DNA of 64,000 nucleotides from Toxonevra muliebris. Lineage: Eukaryota; Arthropoda; Insecta; Diptera; Pallopteridae. The DNA is taken from positions 17,235,690 through 17,299,689 of the forward strand of contig OY829328.1 in the NCBI GenBank assembly GCA_963691655.1. The letters are read 5' to 3'. The translations under genes were made by a program, and so were the position numbers. The notes beneath the pieces are model-generated. The model was not told the origin of the DNA. It worked only from the letters and a program-made list of their open reading frames with translations, and searched no databases. This document shows positions 1 to 9,979 of this stretch, one piece after another (position 1 is the first letter of the stretch; the number at the start of each line of letters is the position of its first letter).

Positions 1-354
1 AGCCGTTCGATATTGTTGAGTTATAATTTTTATCATTTTCATTTTAATTATTTTATTTTCAAACTTAATTTCCATAAAAGTTGTAAATAACTTAAACTAC
101 TGTACGCTCAATGCAATTAGCAAAACTTCGTTCGTAACTGAGTCATGTTAAATTTTTCACTTTAGTTTAAATACCTGTTCATTGGTGATGTATGCATTAA
201 AGATGAAGTTGGATGTGTACCAAACTGGTAAACTTCATATGAATTTACTTTGTTTTAAATAAATATCCATTAATGTTATTTACTTAAGTATGTAATTACT
301 TAGAAACATTTACAATTTTCAGATATTAAACATTTCTTGAGCCGATTCTCCATA

Positions 355-565
355 TGACAGGCTGAGAGGAAAAGCGGGCTAAAATTTATATAAGAGCAAA
401 AGTGAAATAATAAGAACAGCATAGTTTTTTATTCCGTTTTCGCTCTGAACATATTTCGTTTCACTTTTGCTCTGAACATATTTTGTTTTGCTTTTGCTCT
501 TAAGTAAAATTATTCCATGTTTTGCTGAACGTAGAAGTTATACCACTTTTCCTCTCAGCCTCTCA
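355..565. mobile_element. MITE, family 1 copy 1 (internally deleted)
   Basis: The left end reads TGACAGGCTGAGAGGAAAAG and the right end is its reverse complement with one mismatch, giving 20-bp terminal inverted repeats. The body holds imperfect tandem copies of a unit of about 26 bp around TTTTGCTCTGAACATATTTC. Compared with the second copy at 607-915 it lacks about 100 bp in the left half. No transposase is present, and no clear target duplication can be read. Confidence 0.75.
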
Positions 566-606
566 AATGAGGACGATTCGGTTTTATATCACTTTCGAAT
601 GATAAA

Positions 607-915
607 TGACAGGCTGAGAGGAAAAGCGGGCTAAAATTTATATAAGAGCAAAAGTGAAATAATTTAGTGTCAGTGCAAGAATGGCATAAGTAATACGGTT
701 TAGAGTGAAAATGAAACGCCATAAAAGTAAGAACAAAAATTGTATAACTATTCTTTCAGAGCAAGAACAGCATTGTTTTTTGTTCCGTTTTCGCTCGGAA
801 CATATTTCGTTTCACTTTTGCTTTGAACATATTTCGTTTTGCTTTTGCCTTAAGTAAAATTATTCCACTTTTTTCTGAACGTAGAAGTTATACCACTTTT
901 TCTCTCAGCCTCTCA
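607..915. mobile_element. MITE, family 1 copy 2 (longer form)
   Basis: Same termini and same orientation as 355-565, with only about 40 bp between the two copies. It holds about 100 bp more internal sequence, so it is closer to the parental form. Interior sequence next to the termini is also partly palindromic (AAGAGCAAAAGTGAAAT against its complement near the right end). Confidence 0.75.
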
Positions 916-3450
916 TATAACATAAAAAAGTAAGAGGGCGATCGTTCTTGTCCTCTCCGTTACTTTTCCCATGTTTTTTCTCTCATTATGTAATTATTTT
1001 TCAACGAAATTATTACGATTTTTCGTGAGTTACAAAGGTCCATGAATCGTCAAAAAAAATTCAACCCTACAGCTAGCTGGCATTTGCAGAATTTGGGACT
1101 TGAAATTGAAAATAAAGATTTCCCATATCGCACGCCTCCTCTCCGTTACCCAATTTGTTGATGTATAACTAAGAGGGACTCATTATTTTTTTAACGAAAC
1201 TTTGGTGGTAAGAACTTGTTACTTGTTAGGATCCTCAAAAGCCCCCTAGTATCAAAGTAAAATATCATTTCCTTGTATGAGATCAATATCATTATCATAA
1301 CTTCATAATGGGAAAATCAAACAAGTTCATATTTTAGTATTTGACCTCATCACTGCGTTTTGTTACTGGGCGTTGTCGACAGAAGCTGAAATTTCTGGTT
1401 TCTCGAAAATAATACCTAATAATTTTTTTATTATATTTCCTATCTAATAAAGATATATTTTTTATATTAAGTAATTTGAGTTTTTTCCTTTCTTTTTTTT
1501 CCTCTTCCGAGCAAATACAAAATTGCACGCTGTACAATAAACACCAACTCAATAAAGTTAATTAGTTTGAAAACTATATACCTATACATATTTAACGCCG
1601 ATTGCGTTGTAAATTTAGCGTAACATTCAAGTGTTTTTGTGTTAATTAACAAATTTTGTCATTCGCTAGTAATCAAAATATACATACATACTATGTATTT
1701 ATGTATGCATGGAAGTGTGTAAGTATGAAAAGGTACATACACTAACTTTGCAAATATTTGCGGCAATTAGCTTTTAACTTTAACTATAAAAAATAAAATG
1801 ACAAAATAAAAAAAAAAGCGACTCCAAGACGTTGCTGTCATAGCATTTTGGAAACTACATTTTACCTGCAACCAAATATGGCACCGTCTGGCATGGTGGT
1901 CGTTTGTTTGTTTTTGCTTTTATTTTTACTCTTTAGTTATCTCTAATTTCCTTTTCAAGCATAAAGCGAGCAGAGTTGTCTCAGCTGTCTCACTTCTCAA
2001 GTTGCATTGCATATTTACCTGAAATTAAATAGAAAAACGGTAAGAAATCATGAATCATTTGTATGGAAGTGTTAAAATTTTTTTTAATTAACGTTAATGA
2101 AAACGTCTCTAGAATGGCGATTTAATGATTGATCAAGTTTTGTAATAGCAACATAAAATAGTTTTGATTAGGTATGGCCTAATTCGTTCAGTGTTTTTTT
2201 TTCTTTTTTTCAGAAAATATGAAATATGGATATGTTGTGCAATCAATGTGTGAGCAACCAATCAATTATATTACATCATTAGAAAATACATATAAAGGAA
2301 ATACTATGTTTACTTGAAGAATGCATACTTAATGGTAATTTTGTAATTTTCGCAATATCTGTTCTCTGTGACAATCGCCATCTTGAAGCTCCATGTGCTG
2401 ATTTTTTGATTTCCTTCGATCGATAGTTGAATCTATTTCAGACTTTCCGGCACTTGAATTTCATATCAAATAAGCACATACTAACAAAATTGTCTTTAGT
2501 GAGGTGGAACGACAACTCTAACTCTAAAGTGAAAATTACAAACTTCCAGCCAAACCTTCAGCGTTTTCTTTTTATAGCATCTTTTAAATGCTTTGAAATT
2601 ATTAAATTTCAAATTAAATTAAAATATCTAGATCAAAAACTTTTTTTTTTTTTTAACTATTTGGTTGGCAAGAATTTAATATTTATGACATACATACATA
2701 CATAATCTCAAAAACACACAAAATTCAATTGTAGTTTGAGAATTGTCATTCAATGACAACTGCAAAGCCAAAATCACACCCAAAATGTCTACATAAATTT
2801 AAACCAAAAAGGTGATACGAATTTTATTAAATCAGGTCTAACTAGCTACAGTTTCATATCATATAAAACTGAAACGATGTTGTGTGAAATTTCGTAAACA
2901 TGATTTTCTTATTTTTTTTTTTTTTTGTTTTTTTCTGTTTTTTAGTTTAGTTCAAATGACAAGTGTGCAAAAAATATATTTAGCATATATTTTTAGTTTG
3001 CGATTTGAAGGACTTCCAGTTGATCATGCATATTACTAGAGATTTGGAATTATCATATTTAATATAGGTACATAATTAATTTATAAAATATTACTATATT
3101 TTAATTATGTATATTCAACAAAAACTGCATTTTTAAGATTTAAATTTTTGCATTTATTAAATTAATGATTTCGCATTTATTCAAGATTCGAATTAGTAAA
3201 TAGAAATCTAGATATTCTCAAATAACCGGAATTATAGGAACATCCAAGACTACAAAGGTCAACATTGCGAAAAATATAAAATTGCGAAAGTTTACCGCTA
3301 TTTGGTAAAACGTTATAAGAAATATATATTCAAGAGATGCCCTCATAGTCGTGTAGAAAGTTTCGTAAAGACTGAAGGGCGGAAGGAGCTAATGTGGGAT
3401 GCCTCTATGGACGGGTATGAAAACTACCAATAATACCAAAAATGTACAAC
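916..3450. other. Non-coding stretch, no feature recognised
   Basis: AT-rich sequence with long T runs (near 2640 and 2912) and CATA-type microsatellite traces. The short open frames here have no domain, codon-like pattern or splice context that I recognise. Confidence 0.5.
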
Positions 3451-3719
3451 GGCCAAAAAAGCTCAAGAGTTTTGAAAGTTGATCTTATATAATTCAAGTG
3501 CGTTGAACATAATGGCGTTTTTAGTTTTTCTCTATCACTTTTTTTATATTGGGTTAAAAAGGAAACGTCCTTAAATTATATTTTTTAGGTGCTATTTTTT
3601 TTCAACCCGTTTATAAAATAATTAGGTGATTCAGAGAAAAACTGAGAATGCCATTATGTTCAGCGTACTCGAATTATATAAGATCCACTTTCAAAACTCT
3701 TGAGCTTTTCTTTTTGGTC
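3451..3719. repeat. Foldback repeat with arms of about 90 bp
   Basis: The left arm (about 3451-3538) and right arm (about 3625-3719) are near-complementary. Both contain GCTCAAGAGTTTTGAAAGT and TTATATAATTC, and the right arm carries them inverted. The loop is about 85 bp. No TIR or TSD of a known superfamily is evident. It would form a long imperfect hairpin if transcribed. Confidence 0.8.
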
Positions 3720-4270
3720 AATTCCCTTGTGCAGTGTTTCTATACACATATGATTTTTTGATGTGTAAACATTTTAGCTCACGGTATGGGCAAAATTTTA
3801 AATGTGTAAAATGTAAGAATAACTGTAACGTAAGATGAAAGATAACTGTAACGTCCAGTTCCCCTCTCGCTCACACTACTGCGCGGCATGACTGTGCTAC
3901 TCTAAACAACAAAGAGAGAAGAGAGGGAGAAATTAAAATACGAGCGGAGTTTGTTTGTTTATGTATCGATCAATTTACTCACGCATATATGTACATACGA
4001 AAACAAAATGTGTGTGTACATTTATTCGTGGCAGAATTATTGGTAGGTGTTAAATGTGTGGAGATCGACTATACCATACAAGCAGAGAAATCGCCGTTTG
4101 ATAGGTTTTGCATTCGGTTAGTTAGATTGGATTAAAATTAAATATTTTTTAAAATATAAAAACAATACAAAATGATAAGTAATAAAGAATCTAGGTTTCA
4201 ATAAATGTATAAAGAAAATGTAGTGCTAATGATAGCAAACCACGGCATTATAAAAATTTTGCTTTGTACA

Positions 4271-4483
4271 TTAACCTTAGAAAGGCAACACTTTTTTATT
4301 TATATAAATAGCAAATATGTTAAGCAGAAAAAATCAAACTTATTTATTATAAAATCACTTATTTACTTCAATGAAAATAAATTGTTCGTTATTTTTATTA
4401 AATGCAGTTAAGGCAAATCTCTTTACAGTGCTTTTAAGAAGTAGTGGGGTGACTGGTCACCCCTGTTGCCTTTCTAATGTTAA
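4271..4483. mobile_element. TTAA-flanked MITE (piggyBac-like), 213 bp
   Basis: TTAA stands at both ends. Inside it the termini CCTTAGAAAGGCAACA (left) and TGTTGCCTTTCTAATG (right) are inverted copies with one mismatch. TTAA target sites and C-rich TIR starts are hallmarks of the piggyBac superfamily. A subterminal palindrome lies at 4446-4463 (GGGGTGAC-TG-GTCACCCC). There is no transposase. Confidence 0.75.
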
Positions 4484-4500
4484 ATGCGGAAAGCACTTAT

Positions 4501-4576
4501 CGTCGCCTGAGAATTGATTTGGCGTATGTGTGTACAAATTCATATACCTATACGCCAAATTAATTCTCAGGCGACG
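4501..4576. mobile_element. 76-bp palindromic MITE, copy A
   Basis: Starts CGTCGCCTGAGAATTGATTT and ends with the near-perfect inverse, so arms of about 30 bp flank a short loop. The flanks read TTAT on both sides, a possible target duplication. A second copy of identical length lies at 25808-25883. Confidence 0.8.
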
Positions 4577-5551
4577 TTATGTAAACTTTTCACATCTAAT
4601 AAAATTTCAAATCGACAGGAAGAAAAACTTAAAGCGCGGAAAAAAAGATGCAATTGCAGCTGCGTATATACGAGCATATAGTGCCCGATGCATTGAGTAA
4701 AAGGAAAATAATGCAACTACAACATATCAGCCCTATTCATGATTTGATGCAATTGCAAAATATTTCTGCTATCACAAGAAGTTTCACTTCTGCCTTGTGT
4801 TCGTTAATACACAACCAATTTTTTTTTTGGAATTAATGCTAGAACAAAAATTGCAACTCTGTACCGGTAATGTCGATGACAATTGTAGACGAACTCTTTT
4901 TGTGTGCGACATCTTCATGTAATTCCTTGGACATTTGCTCCATCTGTATGTGAAATGTATAACTGTCATAAACTTTAAGATGGCGACGCTACACATTGTT
5001 CTTTCTGCCATAGGCGTGTGTGTGTAATTAAAATGTTATATTGAATTAAAACTATTTATGAATCGTTTATTATATAGTTTGCTCGTGAATTCATTTACGG
5101 AATATTGATATTTAGCCTCTCATGCACATTGCTCGACAAAATTATGTCGCATTGCAAACTTACGCGCGACGTCACATCCGTTTGGTTTTACTCTAGGGAC
5201 AAGAGAAAAGAACTTTCACTTCAAAAAGTTTCAAAAAATATTTAAGTTTCTCTCTACAATATTTCTGTGGTCACAAGCCATAACAACACAGCTCGAGTTA
5301 TTATCATAATTGAAATCTTCAAATCCGATTTCATATTGTGTCAAAATTTAATGAATATCGGTTCAGTGGTTTACGAGATATTAAAGGAAAAATAGCGCAA
5401 CTCAACTTGATTACTATTAGCATTTGAATCTTTGAAGTGCTCTTCATATCCGATACAATGAAAATTTCAATGTGTGTAGGAATTATCGCGTTCGAGTTAC
5501 AAAAAAAAACACTCTGTTCAAATTAATTGCTAGATAGAATCCATTAAAATC
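4577..5551. other. Non-coding stretch, no feature recognised
   Basis: No convincing coding signal. The short open frames near 4650-5010 are low in information and unsupported by splice sites. Confidence 0.5.
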
Positions 5552-6055
5552 TTAACCCTCTAGTTGCCAAGCCCGCCTCTAGACTGCCTTCACCAAAAGG
5601 GATGGAATTGCCATCATAACAGTTTTCTGTTGTTAGATTTTATCTTATCGTTTAGAGAATGTCCCAGGCTTTTAAAAGAATGCATCAGTTACACAAGTTA
5701 GCTACAGTCAAAGTCAAAAAATTGTGAAAAATAGGAAAATTAATTATTTTGATTGTATTTGAGATAAAAGTGAAAAAAATAAATAAAATACTTCCCGTCA
5801 GAGTATCCAAATAAAAAAAAGCTATGGATAGCTAACAATTTGAATTTTTTATATAAAATATTTAATTACTTAAAACAAATTGATAAAAAGCTTATTCAAC
5901 ATCAAATAATTTAAGGCGCTCAAACTTTCTCACTTCATAAAACCACGCCCATTAGTGTTTTTTAGGGGTTTTAAATCAGTTTATGATTTTTACGCCAATA
6001 TTAATCAATTCAGATTTTTTTTTATCAATCAAAAATTTGGGAACTAGAGGGTTAA
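5552..6055. mobile_element. TTAA-flanked MITE (piggyBac-like), 504 bp
   Basis: Begins TTAACCCTCTAGTTGCCAAG and ends TTGGGAACTAGAGGGTTAA. The first 15 or so bases inside TTAA are inverted at the other end with small differences. The body has no open frame. The TIR differs from those of the other TTAA elements here, so it is a separate family of the same superfamily. Confidence 0.75.
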
Positions 6056-6129
6056 TTGTAAAATTAATTTGTTTTTTTTTTTATAATTTGGCTTTAAATA
6101 ATTAATACTTTAGAGTATATTAATCTATT

Positions 6130-6690
6130 TAAATTACGGTTAATTTCACTGAGCTATTATTATTTTTGTAATGTTCATTTTTCAATGGGTTCATTTAACA
6201 ACTGCACATAGAGTTCATAAAATTAATGAAGTATATTAAATTTCGAATAAAAATAAAAACAAAATATTTGGTTATAAAAAATATAAAAGTTACACAGAAT
6301 ATTTTTTATTTTTTATTTTCCTACATTTTGGAGACAATGAAATTATTAACAATTTTTGTATTCTTCCTTAGTATGATTGTATTGATATTTGCGTCAGGTT
6401 CCAAAGTTCGAGGTATGTATTTAATATTTTATGCAAATTTTGTGTGACAATGTAATGTAGTTTTTCTTATTTTGTTTTCATTAATATTTTGTGTTGTTCC
6501 AAAAGGAAGTCAGAAAATGAGGAATAACTCAAATGTGGAGCCAGATGTCGGCATATATGCAGTGAAAATCCTGAGAAGGCATCCATAATGAAATGGAACA
6601 TGTGCTGAATCAAGTTTCGTGTTGATTTTAAAACCAATATGCTTATAATTTTTATTCTGTGAAAAAATGTTTTACAAGAAAAAAAAAAAT
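6130..6690 (+). pseudogene. Decayed TIL-domain inhibitor paralogue (psi-A)
   Basis: Exon 1 (6337-6412) still encodes a good signal peptide (MKLLTIFVFFLSMIVLIFAS) with a TATA-like TATAAAA upstream at 6273 and a GTATGT donor after phase 1, exactly as in the intact genes downstream. In the frame matching TIL exon 2, the DNA reads ENEE, then a TAA stop, then LKCGARCRHICSENPEKA, followed by a TGA after one more cysteine. The remnants align with CGTACPEKCGDDPKA of the intact gene, but cysteine 5 and everything after cysteine 6 are gone. Using the acceptor at 6505 gives a different frame and a 52-residue secreted peptide ending at 6588 with no cysteines in its mature part. I think this is incidental, but it could be a new peptide. 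The 5' and 3' flanks align with psi-B at 8141-9110. Confidence 0.75.
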
Positions 6691-7487
6691 TAAAGACTAT
6701 TCAAAAACAGGATTTACAAAAAAATCACATTGGCATTTTATTTATTTATACGTAATAATTAAAGTGCAAGTTCTGAGCAATGAAGTATGGATTTTCGATT
6801 TGGTGTAACCCTCCGATATTTGAGTAGATCTCTGAGGACAATTTTGCCCACAACTTTTGCGATGGATTTTTTTAAATTTTATTTTATGAAAGTATTATAG
6901 TTTTATTAAGGGGATTACACATTTTACTGTTATCTGATTTAAACTATTTTTATTTCATTCGAAGGGTCAAAGATTGTAGTTCTTACTACAATCTTGAATC
7001 TTTTAAAAATATTTCGCAAATGCTAGTCTAATGTTCTCCTGAGAACTACATTTTTTCAAATATTCCGAAATTACGTGGAGTAGAAAATATATAGTTCCCC
7101 CATATTTCTCCAAAAGAACGCATATACACGGATGTAGTGAAAAGGTGTGATTAAAACTTTAACCGCTTTAATCTGTGCTTAGAGTGTGTTGGGTATAAAA
7201 ACTGGTATTTAAATTCTGATCAATAGAATCGTGATTTCTTATTTAGACACTTATTAATACACACATTGACGTTAATTGAAAGAAATTAGTTAAATGCTAC
7301 CGCCAGAAATATGCAGCAATCAGATACTTCACTAATTATGCCCGTTTGCTAGTCCATCGAAAAGTAAAACGGTTGCCTAGTGCAAACACGTTTGAACATG
7401 TATTAAATTTATAGACTTGACACTTGCATTTTATTATAAAAGTTTTAAAGATAATTTTTTGGTTTTTATTCATCAAAAATTACTCTC
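6691..7487. other. Spacer upstream of TIL-1
   Basis: AT-rich and without coding signal. No similarity to other parts of the array was noticed except in the last bases next to the promoter block. Confidence 0.5.
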
Positions 7488-7551
7488 GCGCCCGCTTCCC
7501 TGCTCATTACCATAATAAAAACTAAAAAAATATTTTTACTTTCTTATAAAA
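7488..7551 (+). promoter_or_regulatory. TIL-1 promoter: conserved block and TATA box
   Basis: A GC-rich block, GCGCCCGCTTCCCTGCTCAT and the bases that follow, is repeated identically before TIL-2. It stands out from the AT-rich surroundings. TATAAAA follows at 7545, 92 bp before the ATG, and a likely start region with TTTAGTTTCTC lies about 30 bp further on. Conservation between the duplicates supports a promoter role, although shared ancestry alone could explain it. Confidence 0.6.
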
Positions 7552-7636
7552 ACAAGTAATTTTCGAAAAATGTTTTAGTTTCTCTCAAAAATTTCTGCTG
7601 CTCAGTTTGAAATTGAATTAAAGTGCAGCCAACAAA

Positions 7637-7972
7637 ATGAAATTATCATTAAATTTTATACTTTTGCTTCTGAGTGTGATTACATTGGTATTTATAACAA
7701 ATGCTAAAGCGCAAGGTTTGTATTAAATATTAACAACGAGTTCAAAGTTAGCTTCCTTAAATTTTTTTTTATTTCTTCTTTTTGGTTTAGATTCAAAAGA
7801 CTGCGTTGAAAATGAAGAGTTTGTTACATGTGGAACCGCATGTCCAGAAAAATGTGGTGATGATCCTAAAGCTCTTAAAATCTGTACTCTTCAGTGTGTA
7901 ATTGGGTGCCAGTGCAAGAATGAATACAAGCGTAGCGGCAGTGGAAAATGTGTGCTGCCTAAAGATTGCTAG
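7637..7972 (+). CDS. Secreted TIL-domain serine protease inhibitor 1
   Basis: Two exons, 7637-7715 and 7791-7972, are joined by a 75-bp GT-AG intron after phase 1. The product has 86 residues. Residues 1-25 form a signal peptide (hydrophobic LLLLSVITLVFITNAKA). The mature part has ten cysteines in the TIL spacing, including CGTACPEKCG and ICTLQCVIGCQC, with a terminal KDC. Ten-cysteine TIL domains form five disulfides and block serine proteases through an exposed loop. By comparison with the honeybee inhibitor AMCI (CTMQC loop), the P1 residue should be Leu in CTLQC, which suggests a chymotrypsin- or elastase-like target. That is inference. Its close paralogue TIL-2 lies 1.5 kb downstream with matching promoter and 3' flank. 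Likely roles are haemolymph, reproductive or gut protease control, and the sequence does not decide which. Confidence 0.88.
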
Positions 7973-8140
7973 AAGCGTGAAATTCGTAGTAATCACAATG
8001 TTGAGCTTATGTGAGGATTGTGATGAAAAACACTCACTTCAAATTAATAGAAATCATAGAAATCTTGATTTGAAAATCAATTTGCTTTTACTTCAAATAA
8101 TTGATATTTTGAAGTAAGTTTGAATTAATTTCAATTGCAA

Positions 8141-9110
8141 TTAATTTCATTTATCTGTTATTATTTTTGTAATGATCATTTTGTCAATGAGTTCATTAAA
8201 TTAATGAAAAAAATTAGTTTTCCAATAAAAATAGAAACAAAACATTTATTTATATGAAATGGCAAAGTTACACTGAATATTTTATTATTTTACTAGCTTA
8301 ATTTTGGGGTAAACAAAATTATTAATGATTTATATATTGTGGGGTATCTCTTTAATATTTTATACAAATTTTTGTATGGTAAGGAAATTATGTTTTTTAT
8401 TTTGTTATACCTCATTTTTTGTAGTATTTTAGTTTTACCTAATAATTTTTTTGGGGTGTAAATTTAAAAATTTCTTTGATCTAGTTATTTTTGAAAAATA
8501 TGCCAGTTGTTATTTTTAATGAAAAACATGTTGATTTATTGTGAGTTTGATCAAAATGATTGAAGAAAAAGAAGTACGTCTTAAAATTATTAAAAATTTT
8601 CAAAAAAATCCAAATTGGTCCTACAAAAAATTGGCCAAAGAATTGAAGGTCTGCCGTCAAACTGTTTCCAATGTTATTAAACAGTCTCAGGAGAATTTTA
8701 CCATCGATAGGAAACCTGGTTCGGGAAGAAATCAAGGACCACATGATATTGGGAAAGCCAAGAAAATAGAAAGCATATTGAAAATATCTCCAAATTTGGT
8801 GCGAAAATGCAGGTTTGAAAACATACAAAGTCCAAAAAGTTCCAGATAGGAATGCTGCAAAAAATTTAGACGCCAAAAGTAGGGCTCGGAAATTAAAATC
8901 GAATTTCATACAAAAATATTCATGTTGTATAATGGACGACGAAACTTATGTACTGGCAGATTTTACGCAGCTTAAAATCTATTGAAAAAAGAACAGGTGT
9001 CGAATCAAATATATTGTTGAGTTTAAATCCTTCTCTTAACTAAAATGTTTATAATGTTGATTCTGTGAAAAAATGTTTTATAAGATGAAGAAAAAGGAAC
9101 TCATTTAGAC
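8141..9110 (+). pseudogene. Decayed TIL paralogue (psi-B), interrupted by transposon DNA
   Basis: The left part (8141-8430) aligns with 6130-6500 of psi-A: the same TTATTATTTTTGTAATG upstream stretch, a ruined exon 1 (ATG changed to ACA, signal-peptide codons partly lost) and the same intron start (TTTAATATTTTATACAAATT). The right part (about 8974-9110) aligns with 6565-6690, including GATTCTGTGAAAAAATGTTT. Between them, the stretch that would be the first part of exon 2 is replaced by a DD37E transposon fragment. It cannot encode an inhibitor. Confidence 0.75.
8432..8972 (+). mobile_element. DD37E Tc1/mariner fragment without ends (M1)
   Basis: Encodes the start of a transposase: residues about 1-100 with a helix-turn-helix (NWSYKKLAKELKVCRQTVSN) and the GRNQGPHDIGKA linker (frame from 8541), then the first catalytic Asp in MDDETYVLADF near 8930-8965. 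It matches the copies at 12945-13925 and 45348-47151. It begins inside the 5' UTR, has no terminal inverted repeat at either side, has lost at least 48 bp near 8790, and stops just after the first Asp motif. Confidence 0.85.
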
Positions 9111-9364
9111 TGAAGAATAAAAAGAAAGCAGATTTTCTTCACGGTGCCACATTTTGGCTGGCAATGCCATTTGATTAGCTCACGAACAACTTGAATGGTC
9201 GCTAGAAGTTTCGCCTACATCCCTCAATGAGCTGTTGCGAATTGATTTATAAGAACTTCATATGAATTTGATGCTTTAGATATTTATCCACTACTGCTGA
9301 TTGCAAATTACGTGGAAATGGCACCGGTACTAATTAATTCATATGCGATAATATAAATACATTG

Positions 9365-9424
9365 GCGCCCGCTTCCCTGCTCATTACCATAACATAAGCA
9401 AAATATTTTTATTTTCTTATAAAA
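9365..9424 (+). promoter_or_regulatory. TIL-2 promoter: conserved block and TATA box
   Basis: Carries the same GC-rich block as the TIL-1 promoter (from 9365) and TATAAAA at 9418, 74 bp before the ATG. The spacing between TATA and ATG is 18 bp shorter than in TIL-1, because of a deletion in the 5' UTR. Confidence 0.6.
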
Positions 9425-9491
9425 CTGGTAATTTTCAAAAAATATTTTAGTTTCTCCTAACTTACAATTGAGTTAAAGTGTAGCTAAGAAA

Positions 9492-9827
9492 ATGAGACTA
9501 TCATTAAATGTTATACTTTTGCTTCTGAGTGTGATTACATTGGTATTTATAACAAATGCTAAAGCGCAAGGTTTGTATTAAATATTAACAACGAGTTCAA
9601 AGTTAGTTTCCTTAATTTTTTTTTTATTTCTTCTTTTTGGTTTAAATTCAAAAGGCTGCGCTGAAAATGAAGAGTATTATGCATGTGGAACCGCATGTCC
9701 AGATAAATGTGGTGATGTTCCTAATGCTTTTAAACCCTGTTATGCTATGTGTATAGTTGGGTGCCAGTGTAAGAGAGGATACTTGCTTAACAACAGCGGA
9801 AAATGTGTGCTGCCTAAAGATTGCTAG
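9492..9827 (+). CDS. Secreted TIL-domain serine protease inhibitor 2
   Basis: Exon 1 is 9492-9570 and exon 2 is 9655-9827. The product has 83 residues, with a signal peptide almost identical to TIL-1 (LLLLSVITLVFITNAKA) and ten TIL cysteines (CGTACPDKCG, CYAMCIVGCQC, terminal KDC). The acceptor used by TIL-1 (GGTTTAG) reads GGTTTAA here, so that site is lost. The next AG, 9 nt downstream at 9653-9654, keeps phase 1 and removes three residues between the signal peptide and the first cysteine. With that acceptor the gene is fully open. The predicted P1 residue is Ala (CYAMC) instead of Leu, so the target protease probably differs. AATAAA at 9893-9898 is a possible polyadenylation signal. If the downstream AG is not used, the gene would be a pseudogene. 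Confidence 0.8.
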
Positions 9828-9979
9828 AGGCTTGAAATTCTTAGTCCTTAGTTGAACTTATATGCGGATTGTGATGGAAATCACTCACTTCAAATAAAAA
9901 TCATTGAAATCTTTATTGGAAAATTAATTTGCCCTTACCTCATATAATTGATATTTTAAAGTAAATTTTTGAGATAGAT

